From contig NC_132915.1 of assembly GCF_047675955.1 (NCBI RefSeq), forward strand, positions 44,932,526 to 44,996,525: 64,000 bases of DNA. Direction: 5' to 3'. This DNA is from Chlorocebus sabaeus. Its lineage: Eukaryota > Chordata > Mammalia > Primates > Cercopithecidae. The translations under genes and the position numbers were made by a program. Below the pieces are notes generated by a model. That model was given only the letters and a program-made list of their open reading frames with translations, did no database searches and had not been told where the DNA came from. Below, piece after piece: positions 33,536-45,860 of the stretch; within the stretch, counting starts at the first letter, position 1; each line of letters starts with the position of its first letter.

Positions 33536-34038
33536 AGAACCTTTCCTCAAATGTCCAGTGATTCTAGACTGTGTGTTTATATTTAAGAATGAGGCACTAA
33601 AAAGCTGAGAAGAAGCTCTTTGGATAGGGAACCCTTGCATTGAATTGGGGAACCTTACGATGTCTTTTTTCTCAGCCTGGTTGTTTTCCTAGAAAGAAAT
33701 CTTTAGTCTCCTCGTTATATTGCTGTGAGTGTAGGAGTCAGTGTTCAGGGCACTGTGAGGTCTAACTGCCCACTCTGCAGATTTTGCTTAATCTCATTTT
33801 TAATAAGGTGTCTTACCCCAACCTCCAGTTGTGTTTGCTTTTCATATGCTCAGAACCTCTTTTGATCAATCTCTCTAGTTTGTAAACTCCTTCCCTTTTT
33901 CCAGGATATGGAGGGGAATTTTTCAGGGAGGGAGCTGGCAGAGGCAACCCAAGAGTATAAAGTACTGGTTATAGAGGCTCCCAGCAATGCTCCTGTATTC
34001 ATTTTTACTATATAGCTTGGCTTCAGAGTTAGCTGTTT
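33536..34038. other. Intron, no firm feature
   Basis: Unassigned intron between two MaLR LTRs. No open frame of note. Confidence 0.5.
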
Positions 34039-34401
34039 TGCTAGGGTCTGAATGTTTGTGTCCCTCCTAAATCTGTATGTTGAAACCTAATCACTGTTGG
34101 AATGGTATTAGGAGGTGGGGTCTTCGGGAGATTATTAGGTCATGATGGTGGAAACCTTAAGTAGAATTGGTGCCTTTATAAGGGACTGAAGAACCAGAGT
34201 TCTTCCCTTCCACTGTGTTGGGACACAGCTAGAAAGCATTCTCTATAAACTATAAAGTAGGCTCTTGCCAGACATTGAATCTGCCAACACCTTGATCTTG
34301 CATTTCCCATCTTCCAGAACTGTGAGAAATGCATATCTCTTTTTTTTATAAGCTACCTAGTTTATGGTATCTTGTTATGGCAGGCTGGATGGACTAAGAC
34401 A
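34039..34401 (+). mobile_element. MLT1-type LTR, older subfamily, sense
   Basis: 'tgctagggtctgaatgtttg', 'attaggaggtggggtcttcggg' and 'cttccagaactgtgagaaatgc' through 'tggactaagaca'. It is a different, older MaLR subfamily than the LTR at 33122. Confidence 0.85.
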
Positions 34402-35215
34402 TTGTGCCTCCAATTTCTGAGCTTTTGTGGCTGTAAATCAGCTTGCTACTAGGCTTCTCCCTTTTTACACATTTAGAAAAGGTGAAAAAGCTGAAATCTA
34501 AGTCATGATCACTTGTCCGTTTGCTTTCTATCTTCCAATTTGCTTCTGACATCTTTTGTTGTCTGTCATTTTCTCCACCATTCATTGTTTCTGCCATTTG
34601 TTTTTATTTTTTACTTTCATTTAAGTGGCATTTTAGGAGAGATGCTTAGCTATGTTTAATCAGATCTGTTTAACTAGTGGTCTCCTCTTGGTGTTCTTTT
34701 TAACTTATGATCTCATAGAACTGCAGTCTCACTTTTCATCTCATATTTGAATTCTGGTTTTACCAAATGTTTTTAGTATTAGAAGTATTTTAACTGTTGT
34801 GTTGAATGTGCCCCTGTTCTTGAGCTTTGATGATTTTCTTGGTTGGGCACGTTGTCTTTTGTGTGTTTTGTTCATTTCTGCCTTTGTTATTTTTTCTCTT
34901 TCTTACTTTTGAATAGTTTGCATATTTGCATAGTTTCCATGCCATTCTTTGCAATTTCCTGATACTTTGGTGGCTTTATTTTGATCTTCTATTTATAAAA
35001 AGAGTTGGAGTTCTTACCTTTCTTACTAGTTTGTTTTTCCCTCTGAACATCTGTTTGAGGACTGAACTTCTGTATTTAACACTTTTCTGCAGGTTTATAT
35101 AATGGTGACAGGATGGTAGATGCTTAGCTGATGTGGTGGGCGGCCCTAGGCCCTGTTGCCTATTTGAGATTTATTAAATGCCGTAGACTATTTTGTTGGG
35201 GGTTCTATATACAAA
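34402..35215. other. Intron, old LINE-like pyrimidine-rich sequence
   Basis: No gene. Parts read like decayed antisense LINE, but I cannot align them with confidence. Confidence 0.4.
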
Positions 35216-35760
35216 TTTTTGTGTTGACATAGATTTTCTGTTCTCTTGGGTATATACGCAGTATTAGAATTTCTGGGTCAAATAGTAATCTTATGGTTAG
35301 CTTTTTGAGGAACTGATGGACTGTTTTCTAATGCTGCTGAATGACAGTATGAGTAATGTTTGAGAATTCCAGTTTCTCTACATCTTTGCCATCACCTGTT
35401 ATCATCAGTCTTTTTGATGATAACCGTCTTAGTGGCATGAAATAGAAGTCCTTATTTAACATCATTCATAGGTTCTTTGGAATTGTGACTTTAAGTGAAT
35501 GACGTAGAATGAAACCAGTTTTAGCATAGGTTAATTGATATAAATGAGTTAAGTTCTTGGAGCATATTTCTGGTAAAAAAAAAAAATCACTAAACTTCCA
35601 AATAAAGACCCAAAACTCATATTAAACATTAAAATAAATGTTATGTATATATACATTTAAGAAAGCCTAATAAAAACAAGTGGTTTTGATTTGCATTTTT
35701 CTAGTGACTGATGATGTTGAACACCTTTTTATGTTGTTGATTGTGACTTTTCTGGTCAAA
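35216..35760 (-). mobile_element. Old L1M fragment, antisense, split by an unassigned repeat
   Basis: 35216-35440 ('ctcttgggtatatacgcagtattagaatttctggg', 'tttttgaggaactgatggac') and 35678-35760 ('gtggttttgatttgcatttttctagtgac') are the two sides of one antisense L1 piece. Confidence 0.75.
35441..35677. repeat. Unassigned interspersed element inside L1M
   Basis: About 235 nt ('ggaattgtgactttaagtgaatgacgtag', 'gttaattgatataaatgag', 'aaataaagacccaaaactc') interrupts the L1M. I remember this as a recurrent primate repeat but cannot name the family. Confidence 0.5.
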
Positions 35761-35949
35761 ATCTATGAAGTGTGTATTCTTTATCAGGTGTGGCCAATGA
35801 GATCTCTACCTGTTTGTAGATGGTCAGCTAATGAACGGACAGAAGATTTTCTTAAATGCTGTGAACTAATAAGTCTTCTAGCCTTTGCTGAGTGGTTTTT
35901 TTCTGTATGTTGGAGTATGCATTCAATGCTTTTGTGGGCTGATTAAAAC

Positions 35950-36780
35950 TCTGGCTTAGCCTTCACTTCCTACTTGCACAGAGGCTCAAGGTCAGCCAGA
36001 GATGAGAGAGTGGGGCCTTCTCAGGGACTAGGCATAATATAGCCTTGCACTTGAATGGTTTTCTGGATGCCGGGAATATGTCAGAGCTTTTCAAAGGCTA
36101 TATATATGCCCGTTTCTCTGTGGCTGGGGCTTTTGGGGAGCTCCAACCCTGTTCTTCTCTCCTTCCCCACAGTACTGGCTAGGCTGCTGGATTCCATAAG
36201 CTACTACTATTCTGAGGCAATTGATTTTTGAGGCTTTCAGGAGCTGGTGGGGAGGGGATGAGTATAGTACAAGTTAAAATGCCACAAATCTCACTGCTCT
36301 TACTGAGATTCAATGGTTTCCTTGAGTAAATGCTTTTTGGATTACTACAAGTTTTTGGTTAATTTAAAGAGTTAATGAGAAATTAGATTCAGATAATTTT
36401 TGCCAGTGTTCTTGTTGCTTTTATGAAGGAAAGGATCTTTGGTGGTACTTTATCTGCTGTTCTGGAACTGCTTATGTTCTTTGAGGATATTTTGAAGTTT
36501 CCTTGTTTTTAAATATCTGTTTATCTTAGGTTGCCCCTCCCTCTTTGCCATTATTTGATTTAGGTTTTATCTTCATGTTGGAGAATTTTTAAAAATATCA
36601 TGTTTTCTCATTTTAAGAGTGAAGGACTAAAAGGTTTCCTAGAAACTTTGAGTGTCTAGGTGAGGCTTTTCAACCATTATCTTTACTATAGGATTGTTTG
36701 GCTAGATATAATCCTTCCCCCTTCTCCATCTAACTTAAGAAGAAGTAGAAAATAGGAAAGCTGAATAGTATGGTAATCAT
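35950..36780. other. Intron, no firm feature
   Basis: Unassigned intron. No gene signal. Confidence 0.5.
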
Positions 36781-37120
36781 TACATAGATTGAGTTGGTGT
36801 CAAAATTGCTGGCCCATATTGTTTTACCAATGAATAAAAGAAACATTCAAGGAGCTAATAATTCCAGTTTTATGTAAACTCCTCTAGAGAATGGAAACAT
36901 CTTGATAACATAATATTGATACCAAACTGACAAGGATACAAGAAAAGATAATTATAGCTAATCTCAGTTATTAATATATATGCAAAAATACTATACAAAA
37001 TATTAGCTAACCAAACGTAGCAAGATTTTAAGAAGATAAAATATAAAAGACTATACAATTGATGTCAGGTGGGTTTAACATTAGAAAATCAATCAAGGTA
37101 ATTCTAACTCAATGTAATCA
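36781..37120 (+). mobile_element. Old L1M ORF2 fragment, sense
   Basis: 'taatattgataccaaactgacaagg', 'atatatgcaaaaatactatacaaaatattagctaacc' and 'gtgggtttaacattagaaaatcaatcaa' follow sense ORF2 (reverse-transcriptase region). Many stops. Confidence 0.75.
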
Positions 37121-37639
37121 GTTAATTAATGTAATATAACTTTTCTTCATATAGAATTTCTAAGTATCTTTACTCTTGAGTTGAATTCCTAAACATCTGT
37201 ACTGTTTTAGGAAAAGATCTTTTTCTATGAAAACATGTTTGTGTGTTTGTATGTGTCTATATCTGTGTGTGTATTTGCATTCGTATCCAAGAATAGAATA
37301 GAAATTATCATATAATATTAAGTGACTACCTGACTGCTGCATTGAAAATGTGATTGTTAGGTCAGAATTTTATCTAAATGTTGAAATACTCTTTAAAAGC
37401 TATTTGGTTAGTAATATTAAATATAGGTCAACTGTCACAGTGGTAATATATCACCAAAATAAACATAATAAGCCCTAACTGATTGGCCTTTGATTTTCCA
37501 AGTTCTTTTTTTTTTTCAAAGGATTTAATTCAAACTACATGGAATAGTGGGCTTACTCTTTGTTTATTGTAAAGGAATTTAAATTATTATGTGTTGTCTT
37601 TCTACATGATTTGTCAGTAAAATGGGAATCACATGTGAT

Positions 37640-38236
37640 TTTTTTTTTCTGAGACAGGGTCTCACTCTGTTGCCCAGACTGGAGTGCAGTGGCATGATCT
37701 CAGCTCGCTGCGGTCTCTGCCTCCTAGGCGCAAGTGATCCTCCCACCTCGGCCCTCCAAGTAGCTGGGACCACAGGCATGTGCCACAACGCTGGCTAATT
37801 TTTGTTTATTTATTATTTCGAGATGAAGTCTTACTCTGTCACCTAAGCTGGAGTGCAGTTGCACAATCTCGGCTCACTGTAACCTCTGCCTCCTGGGTTC
37901 AAGCGATTCTCCTGCCTCAGCCTCCCGAGTAGCTGGGATTACAGGTGTGTGCCACCACACTGGCTCATGTTTTGTACTTTTAGTAGAGACAAGTTTTCAC
38001 CATGTTGGCCGGGTTGATCTTGAACTCCTGACCACAAGTGGTCTGCCCGCCTTGGCCTCCCAAATGCTGGGATTACAGGTGTGAGCCACCATGCCTGGCC
38101 ATTTTTGTTTATTTTTTAGGGATGATGTTTTGCCATGTTGCCCAATCTGGTCTTGAACTCTTGAGTTCAAGGGACCTACCCACCTTGGCCTCCCAAAGTG
38201 CTGGGATTACAGGAGTGAGCCACTGTGCCTGGCCTA
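37640..38236 (-). repeat. Alu with a second Alu nested inside, both antisense
   Basis: The outer Alu is in two parts (37640-37811 and 38101-38236), with a flanking 'gattttttttt' duplication. The inner Alu (37812-38100) is flanked by the perfect 14-nt duplication 'atttttgtttattt' at 37798-37811 and 38101-38114, within the outer element's middle A-rich region. Confidence 0.92.
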
Positions 38237-38680
38237 TGATTTTTTTTTATAAATAAATCTCATGAGACTTCCTAAACAATTTATTTTACTTTATTTCACA
38301 AATACTATATAAAATAGTTTCAATCAACTAGGATATAAGCATCTTTTGGTTATAGACTGTATTTTGTTACTATTTCAAATTATTTGGTTTATGATTAACC
38401 GTGTAAATTGCTATTTATTTACTTTAAAGTAGACAAGTATCTAAGTGAATGACTGAAAGTTGGAGGTTATGTATTTGTAATTTAAGAAGGCATATAATTT
38501 AACAGTGACTGAATTAATACTGGTGCTATTGAGTGATTGAAGGAGGAGGACCTATCATATATAATAATAGTTTTTTTATACTTGTGTAGTATAGTGCATA
38601 ATGTTCTTAAAAGTGCTTTTATATATAAAAGTACTCTTAGGAAAAAATATTACATAAGGTTGTTCATAATACTATTTGTA

Positions 38681-38876
38681 TTTGGCCATTCTTACGTTGC
38701 TATGAAGAAATACTTGAGACTAGGTAATTTATAAGGAAAGAGATTTAATTAACTGGCTCATCATCCTGCATGCTTTACAGGAAGCATGGTGCTAACATCT
38801 GCTCGGCTTCTGGGGAGGCCTCAGGAAGGTTACAATCATGGTGGAAGGCAAAGGGGGAGCAGGCGTGTCACATGGA
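38681..38876 (-). mobile_element. MaLR LTR fragment, antisense, cut by L1
   Basis: 'ggccattcttacgttgctatgaagaaatac', 'gcttctggggaggcctcagg' and 'caatcatggtggaaggcaaag' are the reverse of an MST/MLT1-type LTR. It stops at the L1 boundary and no other half is seen nearby. Confidence 0.75.
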
Positions 38877-38879
38877 ATT

Positions 38880-40498
38880 TATGTTCCTCTCTATACTGGT
38901 TATTCTAGTTAGCAGGTCCTGTAATAACCTTTTATCAGAAGTTCTTAGCTTTTTTGCTTTGTTAGAACATGCTCCTTTAGCTCAGAGGAGTTTGTTATTA
39001 CCCACCTTCTGAAACCTACTTCTGTCACTTCCCCAGTCCCGTTCTCTGTCCAGTTTTGCACCCTTGCTGAAGAGGTGTTGTAATCATTTGGAGGAGAAAA
39101 GTCATTCTGGCTTTTGGAATTGTCCGCATTTTTGTGCTGACTTTTCCTCATCTTTGTGGATTTACCTACCTTTGATCTTTGAGGCTGATGATCTTTGGAT
39201 GGGGTTTTTTCGGGGGTGGTTCTTTATGTTGATGTTGATATTGTTGCTTTCTGTTTGTTAGTTTTTCTTCTAACAGGTCCGTCTTCTGCTGGTCTGCTGC
39301 AGTTTGCTGGACTTCTGCAGGTCTGCTGCAGTTTGCAGATCCTGTTTGCCTGGGTATTACCAGTGGAGGCTGGGGAACAGCAAAGATTGCTGCCTGCTCC
39401 TTCCTCTGGAAACTTTGTCCCAGACGGGCACCAGCCTGAATGCAGCCAGAGCTCTCCTGTGTGAGGTGTCTGTCAACCGCTATTGGGAGGTCTCTCCCAG
39501 TCAGAAGGCATGGGGGTCAGGGACCCACTTGAGGAGGCAGTCTGTCCTTTAGCAGAGCTGGTGCACTGTGCTGGGAGAATTCCCCCTTGTCAAGATCAGC
39601 CGCTGTCTTCAGAGCTGACAGGTGGGAAAGATTTAAGTCCACTGAAGCTGCGACTGCATCCCGTCCCCGAGATGCTCTGTCCCACCAGGATAAGAGTTTT
39701 CTCTGTAAGCTCCTGACTGAACTGCTGCATATCTTGCAGAGATGTCCTGCCCAGTGAGGAGGAATCCAGAGAAGCAGTCTGGCCACAGCCACTTTGCTGT
39801 GCTGTGGTGACTCTGCCCAGTCCGAACCTCCCAGTCTCAGCACTGTCAGGGGAAAACTACCTACTAAAGCCTCAGTAATGGCGGTCGCTCCTTCCCCCAC
39901 CAAGAGCTGTCATCCCAGGTCAACTCCAGACTGCTGTGCCGGCAGCAAGACTTTCAAGCCAGTGGTTCTTAGCTTGCTGGGCTCCATGGGAGTGGGACCT
40001 GCTGAGCTAGATTTCTTGGGTCCCTGGGTTCATCCCCCTTTCCAGAGAAGTGGACGGTTCTCTTTTCTCGTTGGAGTTCCAGGTGCCACTGGAGTACGAA
40101 AAAACTCCTGCAACTCGGTGTCTGCCCAAACAGCCGCCCAGTTTTGTGCTTGAAACCCAGGGCCCTGGTGGTGTAGGCTCACAAGGGAATCTCCTGATCT
40201 GCGGATTGCAAAAACCCATGAGAAAAGCATAGTACTCAGGGCGGGTAGCACAGTCCCTCACCACTTCCCCTAGCTGGCTGGGGGAGGGAGTTCCCTGGAT
40301 CCTTGCACTTCCAGGGTGAAGTGACGCCCAGTCCTGCTTCTGCTTGTTCCCCATGGGTTGCACCCAGTGCCTAACCAGTCCCAGTGAGATGAACTGGGTA
40401 CCTCGGTTGGAAATGCAGAAATCACCCACCTTCTGTGTTGGTCTTGCTAGGCACTGCAGACTGCAGCTGTTTCTATTTGGCCATCTTGGCCCCTCCCC
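38880..40498 (-). mobile_element. L1 5' end only (5' UTR plus start of ORF1), antisense
   Basis: The right end holds the reverse of the L1 start, 'ggccatcttggcccctccc' (40479-40497), including the YY1-type site that L1 promoters use. About 1.35 kb of 5' UTR follows leftward to the ORF1 start at 39151. ORF1 begins MRKSQHKNADNSKSQNDF and is open to 38945 before the element breaks off near 38880. All of ORF2 and the 3' end are missing, the opposite of usual 5' truncation. The antisense L1 promoter, if active, would point along +, toward the CCDC171 exon at 44807. Confidence 0.88.
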
Positions 40499-40504
40499 TG
40501 ACCA

Positions 40505-42998
40505 GTGGTCTTTATGTTACTGCTATTGTAATTGTTTTGGGGCACCATGAACCATGCCTGCATAAGGTGATGAACTTAATTTATAAATGTATGTGTTCTC
40601 ACTACTCCTCTCCAACCGTTCTTCCAACTCTCTCCCTCTTCTCTGGCCTCCCTATTCCTTGAGACACAGCAAAATTGAAATTAGGCCAGTTAACTCTACA
40701 ATGTCCTCTAAGTGTTCAGGTGAAAGGAAGGCTCATACCTGTCTCACTTTAAATCAAAAGCTAGAAATGATTAAGCTTAGTGAGGAAGGAATGTTGAAAA
40801 CCAGGACAGGCCAAATGCTTTGTCTTTTATGCCGAACAGCCAAGTTGTGAATGCAAAGGAAAAGTTTTTGAAGGAAATTAAAAGTGCTACTTTAGTGAAC
40901 ATGTAAGTGATAAGAGAGTCAGTCATTCTTATTGCTGACATGAAGACAGTTGTAGTGGTCTGGATAGATTAAACCAGCCACAACATTCCCTTAAGCCAAA
41001 GTGTAATTTAGAACAAGACCCTAACTCTCTTCAATTTGATGAAGGCTGAGAGAGGTGAGGAATTTGGAGGAAAAAAGTTGGATGCTGGGACAGATTGGTT
41101 CATGACATTTAGGGAAAGAAGACTTCTACATAATATAAAAGTGCAAAGTGAAACCAACTGCTGATATAGAAGCTGTAGCAAGTAATCCCAAAGATCTAGC
41201 TAAAATAATTGATGAAGGTGGCTACACTAAACAGATTTTCATTGCAGACAAAACAGTCTTCTATTGGAAGATGTCATCTAGGTGTTTCAGAGCTAGAGAG
41301 AAGTCAGTGCCCAGCTTTAATGCTTCAAAGGACAGGATGACTCTCTTGTTAGGGGCTAATATTGCTAGTGAGTTGAAGTTGAAGTCAATGCTCATTTATC
41401 GTTCTCCAATCCTAGGGCCCTGAAGAATTATGCTACATATACTCTGCCTGTGCTCTATAAATGGGACAACAAAGCCCGGATGACAGCTCATCTCTTTACA
41501 GAATATTTAACTGAATATTTAAGCCCACTGTTGAAACCTGCTGCTCAGAAAAAAAAAAGATTGTTCTCAAAATATTATTGTTTGTTGACAATGTGCTTGG
41601 TTACTGAAGAACTCTGATGGTTGTGTACAAGGAGGTTGATGTTTTCATTCTTGCTAACACAACATCCATTCAGCAGCCCATGCATCAGTGAAGAATTTTG
41701 ACTTTCAAGTCTTATTACTTAAGACATACATTTCATAAGGCTATAGCTGACATGGATAGTGATTCTTCTGATGGATCTAGGCAAATTAAATCAAAAATTT
41801 TCTGGAAAGGATTTGCCATTCTAGATGCCCTTAAGACCATTTGTGATTCACGAGAGGAGGTCAAAATGTTAACATTAACAGGAGTTTGGAGGAAGTTGGT
41901 TCCAGTCCTTATGGATAACTTTGATGGGGTTTTAGACTTCAGTGGAAGAAGTTACTGTAGGTGTGTTGGAAATAGTGAGAAAACTAGAATTAGAAGCAGA
42001 GCCTGAAGATGTGACTGAATTGCTGCAATCTCATGCATTCATAAAACTTGAATGGGTGAGGAGTTGCTTCTTATAGATGACCAAAGAAGATAGTTTCTTG
42101 AGATGGAAACTCCTCCTGGTGGAGATGCTGTGAACATTATTGAAATGACAGAAAAAGATTTAGAATATTACATAAACTTAGTTGCTAAAGCAGCCATAGG
42201 GTTTCAGTTTTGAAAGAGGTTCTACTGCTAGTAAAATGCTATCAGGCAGCATTGCATGCTACAGAGAAAACGTTTTGAAGAAAGAGTCAACCAATGTAAC
42301 AAACTTCTTTGTTGCCTTATTTTAAGAAACTGCCCCTGACTGCCCAGCCTTCAGCCACTACCACCCTGATCAGTCAACAGTCATCAACAAACGTTGAGTT
42401 AGGACTTTCCACCATTAAAGATGATGACTTCCTGAAGAGCCAGATGATGGTTAGCATCTTTTTTTTTTTTTTAAGCAATAAAGTATTTTAATTTTATTTA
42501 TTTATTTTTGAGACAGAGTCTTGCTCTGTTGCCCAGGCTGGAGTACAGTGGCATGATATTAAGTCACTGCAATCTCTGCTTCCCGGGTTCAAGCGATTCT
42601 CCTGCCTCAGCCTCCCGCAGTAGCTGGGATTACAGATGTGTGCCACCACACCTGGCTGTTTTGTATTTTTAGTAGAGATGGGGTTTTGCCATGTTGGCCA
42701 GGCTTGTCTCGGACTCCTGGGCTCAAGTGATAAATCCACCTTGGCCTCCCAAAGTCCTGGGATTACAGACGTAAGCCACTGCGCCTGGCCTCAATAAAGT
42801 ATTTTTAAATTAAAATAAATACTTTTTTTTATATATAATGCGATTGCACACTTAATAGATTACAGTATAGTGCAAGCATTACTTTTATTTGCAATTTTTT
42901 GGAAACCAAAAGTTGATGTGACTCACTTTATTGCAATATTTGCTTTATGGCAGTGGTCTGGAACTGAACCAGCCATATTTCTAAGGTATGCCTGTATT
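40505..42998 (+). mobile_element. Tigger1 DNA transposon, decayed, sense, 5' end missing
   Basis: Carries a broken pogo-like transposase: MSSKCSGERKAHTCLTLNQK (about 40700; helix-turn-helix start), AKIIDEGGYTKQIFIADKT (about 41200), STFKSYYLR-like TFKSYYLRHTFHKAI (about 41698) and MLPYFKKLPLTAQPSATTTL (about 42309), in several frames with stops. The 3' terminal region ends near 42998 with 'ctaaggtatgcctg', the Tigger1 inverted repeat. The matching 5' repeat is absent because the L1 fragment abuts at 40498. An Alu interrupts it at 42490-42791. No intact transposase can be read. Confidence 0.9.
42490..42791 (-). repeat. Alu (S-type), antisense, inside Tigger1
   Basis: Perfect 14-nt duplication 'caataaagtatttt' at 42476-42489 and 42792-42805. 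Confidence 0.94.
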
Positions 42999-43112
42999 AA
43001 GAAGTCTGTTAACTGAAGAAAGTAATTATTAAGAGTTCATGTATAGTCTGCTATAGAATAGTAATCTTATGAATAAGAGGATTCGTAAGAACAAGAATAA
43101 GGAATTGGAATC

Positions 43113-43835
43113 TCACACCAGTCAGAATGACTATTATTAAAAAGTCAAAAAAATAACAGATGCTGGCAAGGTTGTGGAGAAAAGGGAACACTCATGCATT
43201 ATTGGCGAGAGTGTAAGTGCATTCAAGCATTGTGGAAAACCATGTGGCAATTCCTGAAATAACTAAAAGCAGAACTATCATTTGATCCAGCAATCCCATT
43301 TCTGGGTGTGTCCTCAAAGGAGTAGAAATTGTTCTACCACAAAGACACATGGCATGCATATGTTCATTGCAGCACTATTCACAATAGCAAAGACATGGAG
43401 TCAACCTAAATGCGTATCAGTGTTAGACTAGATAAAGAAAATGTGATATATATACACCATTAAATACAATGCAGCCATAAAAAAGAATGAGATAATATCC
43501 TTTGCAGGAACATGGATGGAGCTGGAGGCCATTATCCTTAGCAAACTAACACAGGAACAGAAAACCAAATACCACATGTTCTTACTTCTAAGTGGGAACC
43601 AAACAATGAGAACACGTGGACACAAAGAGGGGAACAACACACGCTGGGTCCTACCTGAGGGTGGAGAGTGGAAGAAGGAAGAGGATCAGAAAAAAATAAC
43701 TATTGGATACTAGGCTGAGTACCTGGGTGATGAAATAATCTGTACAACAAATCCCTGTGACACGAGTTTACCTGTATAACAAACCTATATATGTACCCCT
43801 GAACCTAAAACAAAAGTTAAAAAAATAAGAAATAA
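43113..43835 (+). mobile_element. L1 3' end, sense, 5'-truncated
   Basis: From 'caccagtcagaatgactattatt' through 'gaacatggatggagctggagg' to the 3' UTR ('cctgtataacaaacctatatatgtacccctgaac') and an A-rich tail. About 720 nt, no intact frame. Confidence 0.9.
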
Positions 43836-43839
43836 GAAG

Positions 43840-44806
43840 TTGGAGATATGAAATAAGAAGTTGAATTTTAAATGTTTCCTCATCTTTTCACTGTGGACTT
43901 AGGATGCTGGGTGTTTTTCAAACTAGGATCTTTGATAGGGAATTATATTTGATGTTTGCAACATACTCAGATTCTAATTGTATCTTTTGAGTGGCTAGGT
44001 ATTCTTGGAAGCATATGTACATATTCATAATGTGTTTGTCCATGAATAACATTACTCTGGTGAGGGAAATACGGGAAAGAGGACTTTGTTAAAGGCCTTA
44101 AATGGGAACAATGAATCTAGATTAGTTACGGTGGAGAATGCCTTTGATATATGTGTGAACTTTACGTTTGAACTTTTTCAATAAAATTCAACTCCCATTT
44201 CTGTGTTTAGTTGGGAAAGGGGATTGAGAGATTTTAGTATAAGACTACCTGAAGTTATTTCCTTTTCAATAGCCGAGCAAAGATTTCAAAGCTTTTCGAA
44301 AATCTAAGAGGAAATGAAACACAGCCATCTAGTGGATGCAATTTTAAAAGCTTGTAATATAAGCATGTAATATAAGTACCGTGAGCTCCTATAAGCATTA
44401 TAAACATTATTAGGCATTCAAGTTAATAATTTCTTGTTACACAAAGGGTAATATACATTTACAAATTTTAATGGGAAGGGGAAGCATTGTATATGATTAT
44501 TGAACTACAGCATTACATAAATACCTTCAGAGGTCAGTTAAACTAATATAACTTTGTTATATGCTATAAGAGTTTCCATTGTAATATTAATCAGAGTTTT
44601 TGAACTGTAAAAATTCAGTAGTGCTTTTAAACACATGGACATTCTGAAACACTGATGGAAAATATCTTGGCCTCTTTTGCTTATATAAATTAACCTATTA
44701 TTATGGTTGAAGCACAGATTTAGTTACTCCCTGTCTTCTATTGGAGTGACTCTTAGTCATTGATGGCTTATAAACTTTATTGATGCAAAAATGAATTATT
44801 TTCCAG
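43840..44806. other. Intron before exon 5; CTCF-like motif
   Basis: Unassigned intron. 'agccatctagtgg' at 44323-44335 resembles a CTCF core on the - strand. Nothing else supported. Confidence 0.5.
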
Positions 44807-44953
44807 GAGCAAGATACTGCTGTGCAAAATATGCATAAGAAAGTAGAAAAATTAGAAACAGAACATATGGACTGCTCTGACCTTTTACGGCGACAAACAA
44901 GTGAACTTGAATTTAGCACTCAACGAGAGGAACGCCTTAGAAAAGAATTTGAG
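44807..44953 (+). CDS. CCDC171: CCDC171 coding exon (fifth and last in window), symmetric
   Basis: 147-nt exon (49 codons, phase 0 to phase 0), EQDTAVQNMH to EERLRKEFE, after acceptor 'ttattttccag' and before donor 'gag|gtacat'. The sequence matches my memory of human CCDC171 with no obvious change. It follows a 22.4 kb intron, the longest in the window. A CA-rich microsatellite starts about 43 nt after the donor. I searched for the next human exon (peptide beginning ATTLRVRKLEE) in the rest of the window and did not find it, so the following intron is longer than 19 kb. Together the five exons give 260 codons with no internal stop. Confidence 0.95.
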
Positions 44954-44995
44954 GTACATTTTCTTATTCTTTAATATATATGTGTACAAACTTTC

Positions 44996-45033
44996 ATACA
45001 CACACACACACATACACACACACACACGCACGT
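44996..45033 (+). repeat. (CA)n microsatellite
   Basis: CA units with interruptions (catacaca, cacgcacg) starting 43 nt after the exon 5 donor. CA repeats this close to a weak donor can bind hnRNP L, but no effect is shown here. Confidence 0.9.
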
Positions 45034-45860
45034 ATGTAAAACCCATTCCGTGATTTAAGGTTGGAGAGTTTTACTCTGTGCTAATATATAAAACTAATTT
45101 TAGGAATACCTGTTTATAATGTATATTTGGCTTCTTTGAAAACTTTTGTATCTGAGTATTTTGTGTTTTGCCCTAGTTTAAAAAAATCTGTTCACTTTTG
45201 AACAATTGACTCTCATGAAATATTTGGGAAGTTTGAGAGTAATTGTTTACATTGTTAGGTTGAGTAAGCAATGCAGGAAAAGTTTTGGTGTACATAAGTT
45301 CTAAATGATAAAAGTGATATTACATTTTAATTTTGTAGTTTGAATCATGTATGGTTATGTGGAATGATTTTCAGATGAGACTTTATTGGGAAAGGAGCAT
45401 CAATTTACAGATGAAAAATAGGATAAATAGGATTTTTATTAGTGAATTATACTGAAAATAACTTTAATCTTAAGAGAAATCTAATTGATTTATTAGTTCA
45501 TCTTTTTAAAATTTTTCTTTGCTTTGTGGGAAATGAAATATTTAAACAGATAAAGAAGTTTTGTCCTAAATATAATTTATAATCTTTATTAGACAAATGA
45601 ATACTTAGGAAGAGTATTTAATGGTAAAGTGCTAGAGTTAACACTTATTAAACTCACTGTGTCACCTAACATTGTTAAGAACAGCCATAAGGATTATAAC
45701 TTTTGGGAGGAAGGAAGTGTGATTCCTAGTATTTTTAGATGATATGTACATAAAATGAATAGTAAAATCAGCTTTAAAATTATCAACGCTAGTAAAAACA
45801 TTCAATAAGGAGGCTAGGCAGAAAATAACATATGACAATTTTTAAAAAATTAATTCATTC

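Noticed and set aside
39195..40429. Overlapping open frames of 80-140 codons on both strands at 39.2-40.4 kb
   Set aside because: They fall in the GC-rich 5' UTR of an antisense L1 and have no protein homology that I recognise. Only the short ORF1 start (39151 to 38945, -) is real L1 coding sequence.
40700..42491. Domesticated Tigger transposase gene
   Set aside because: The transposase is split into several frames with stops, has lost segments and contains an Alu. Nothing suggests a preserved protein.
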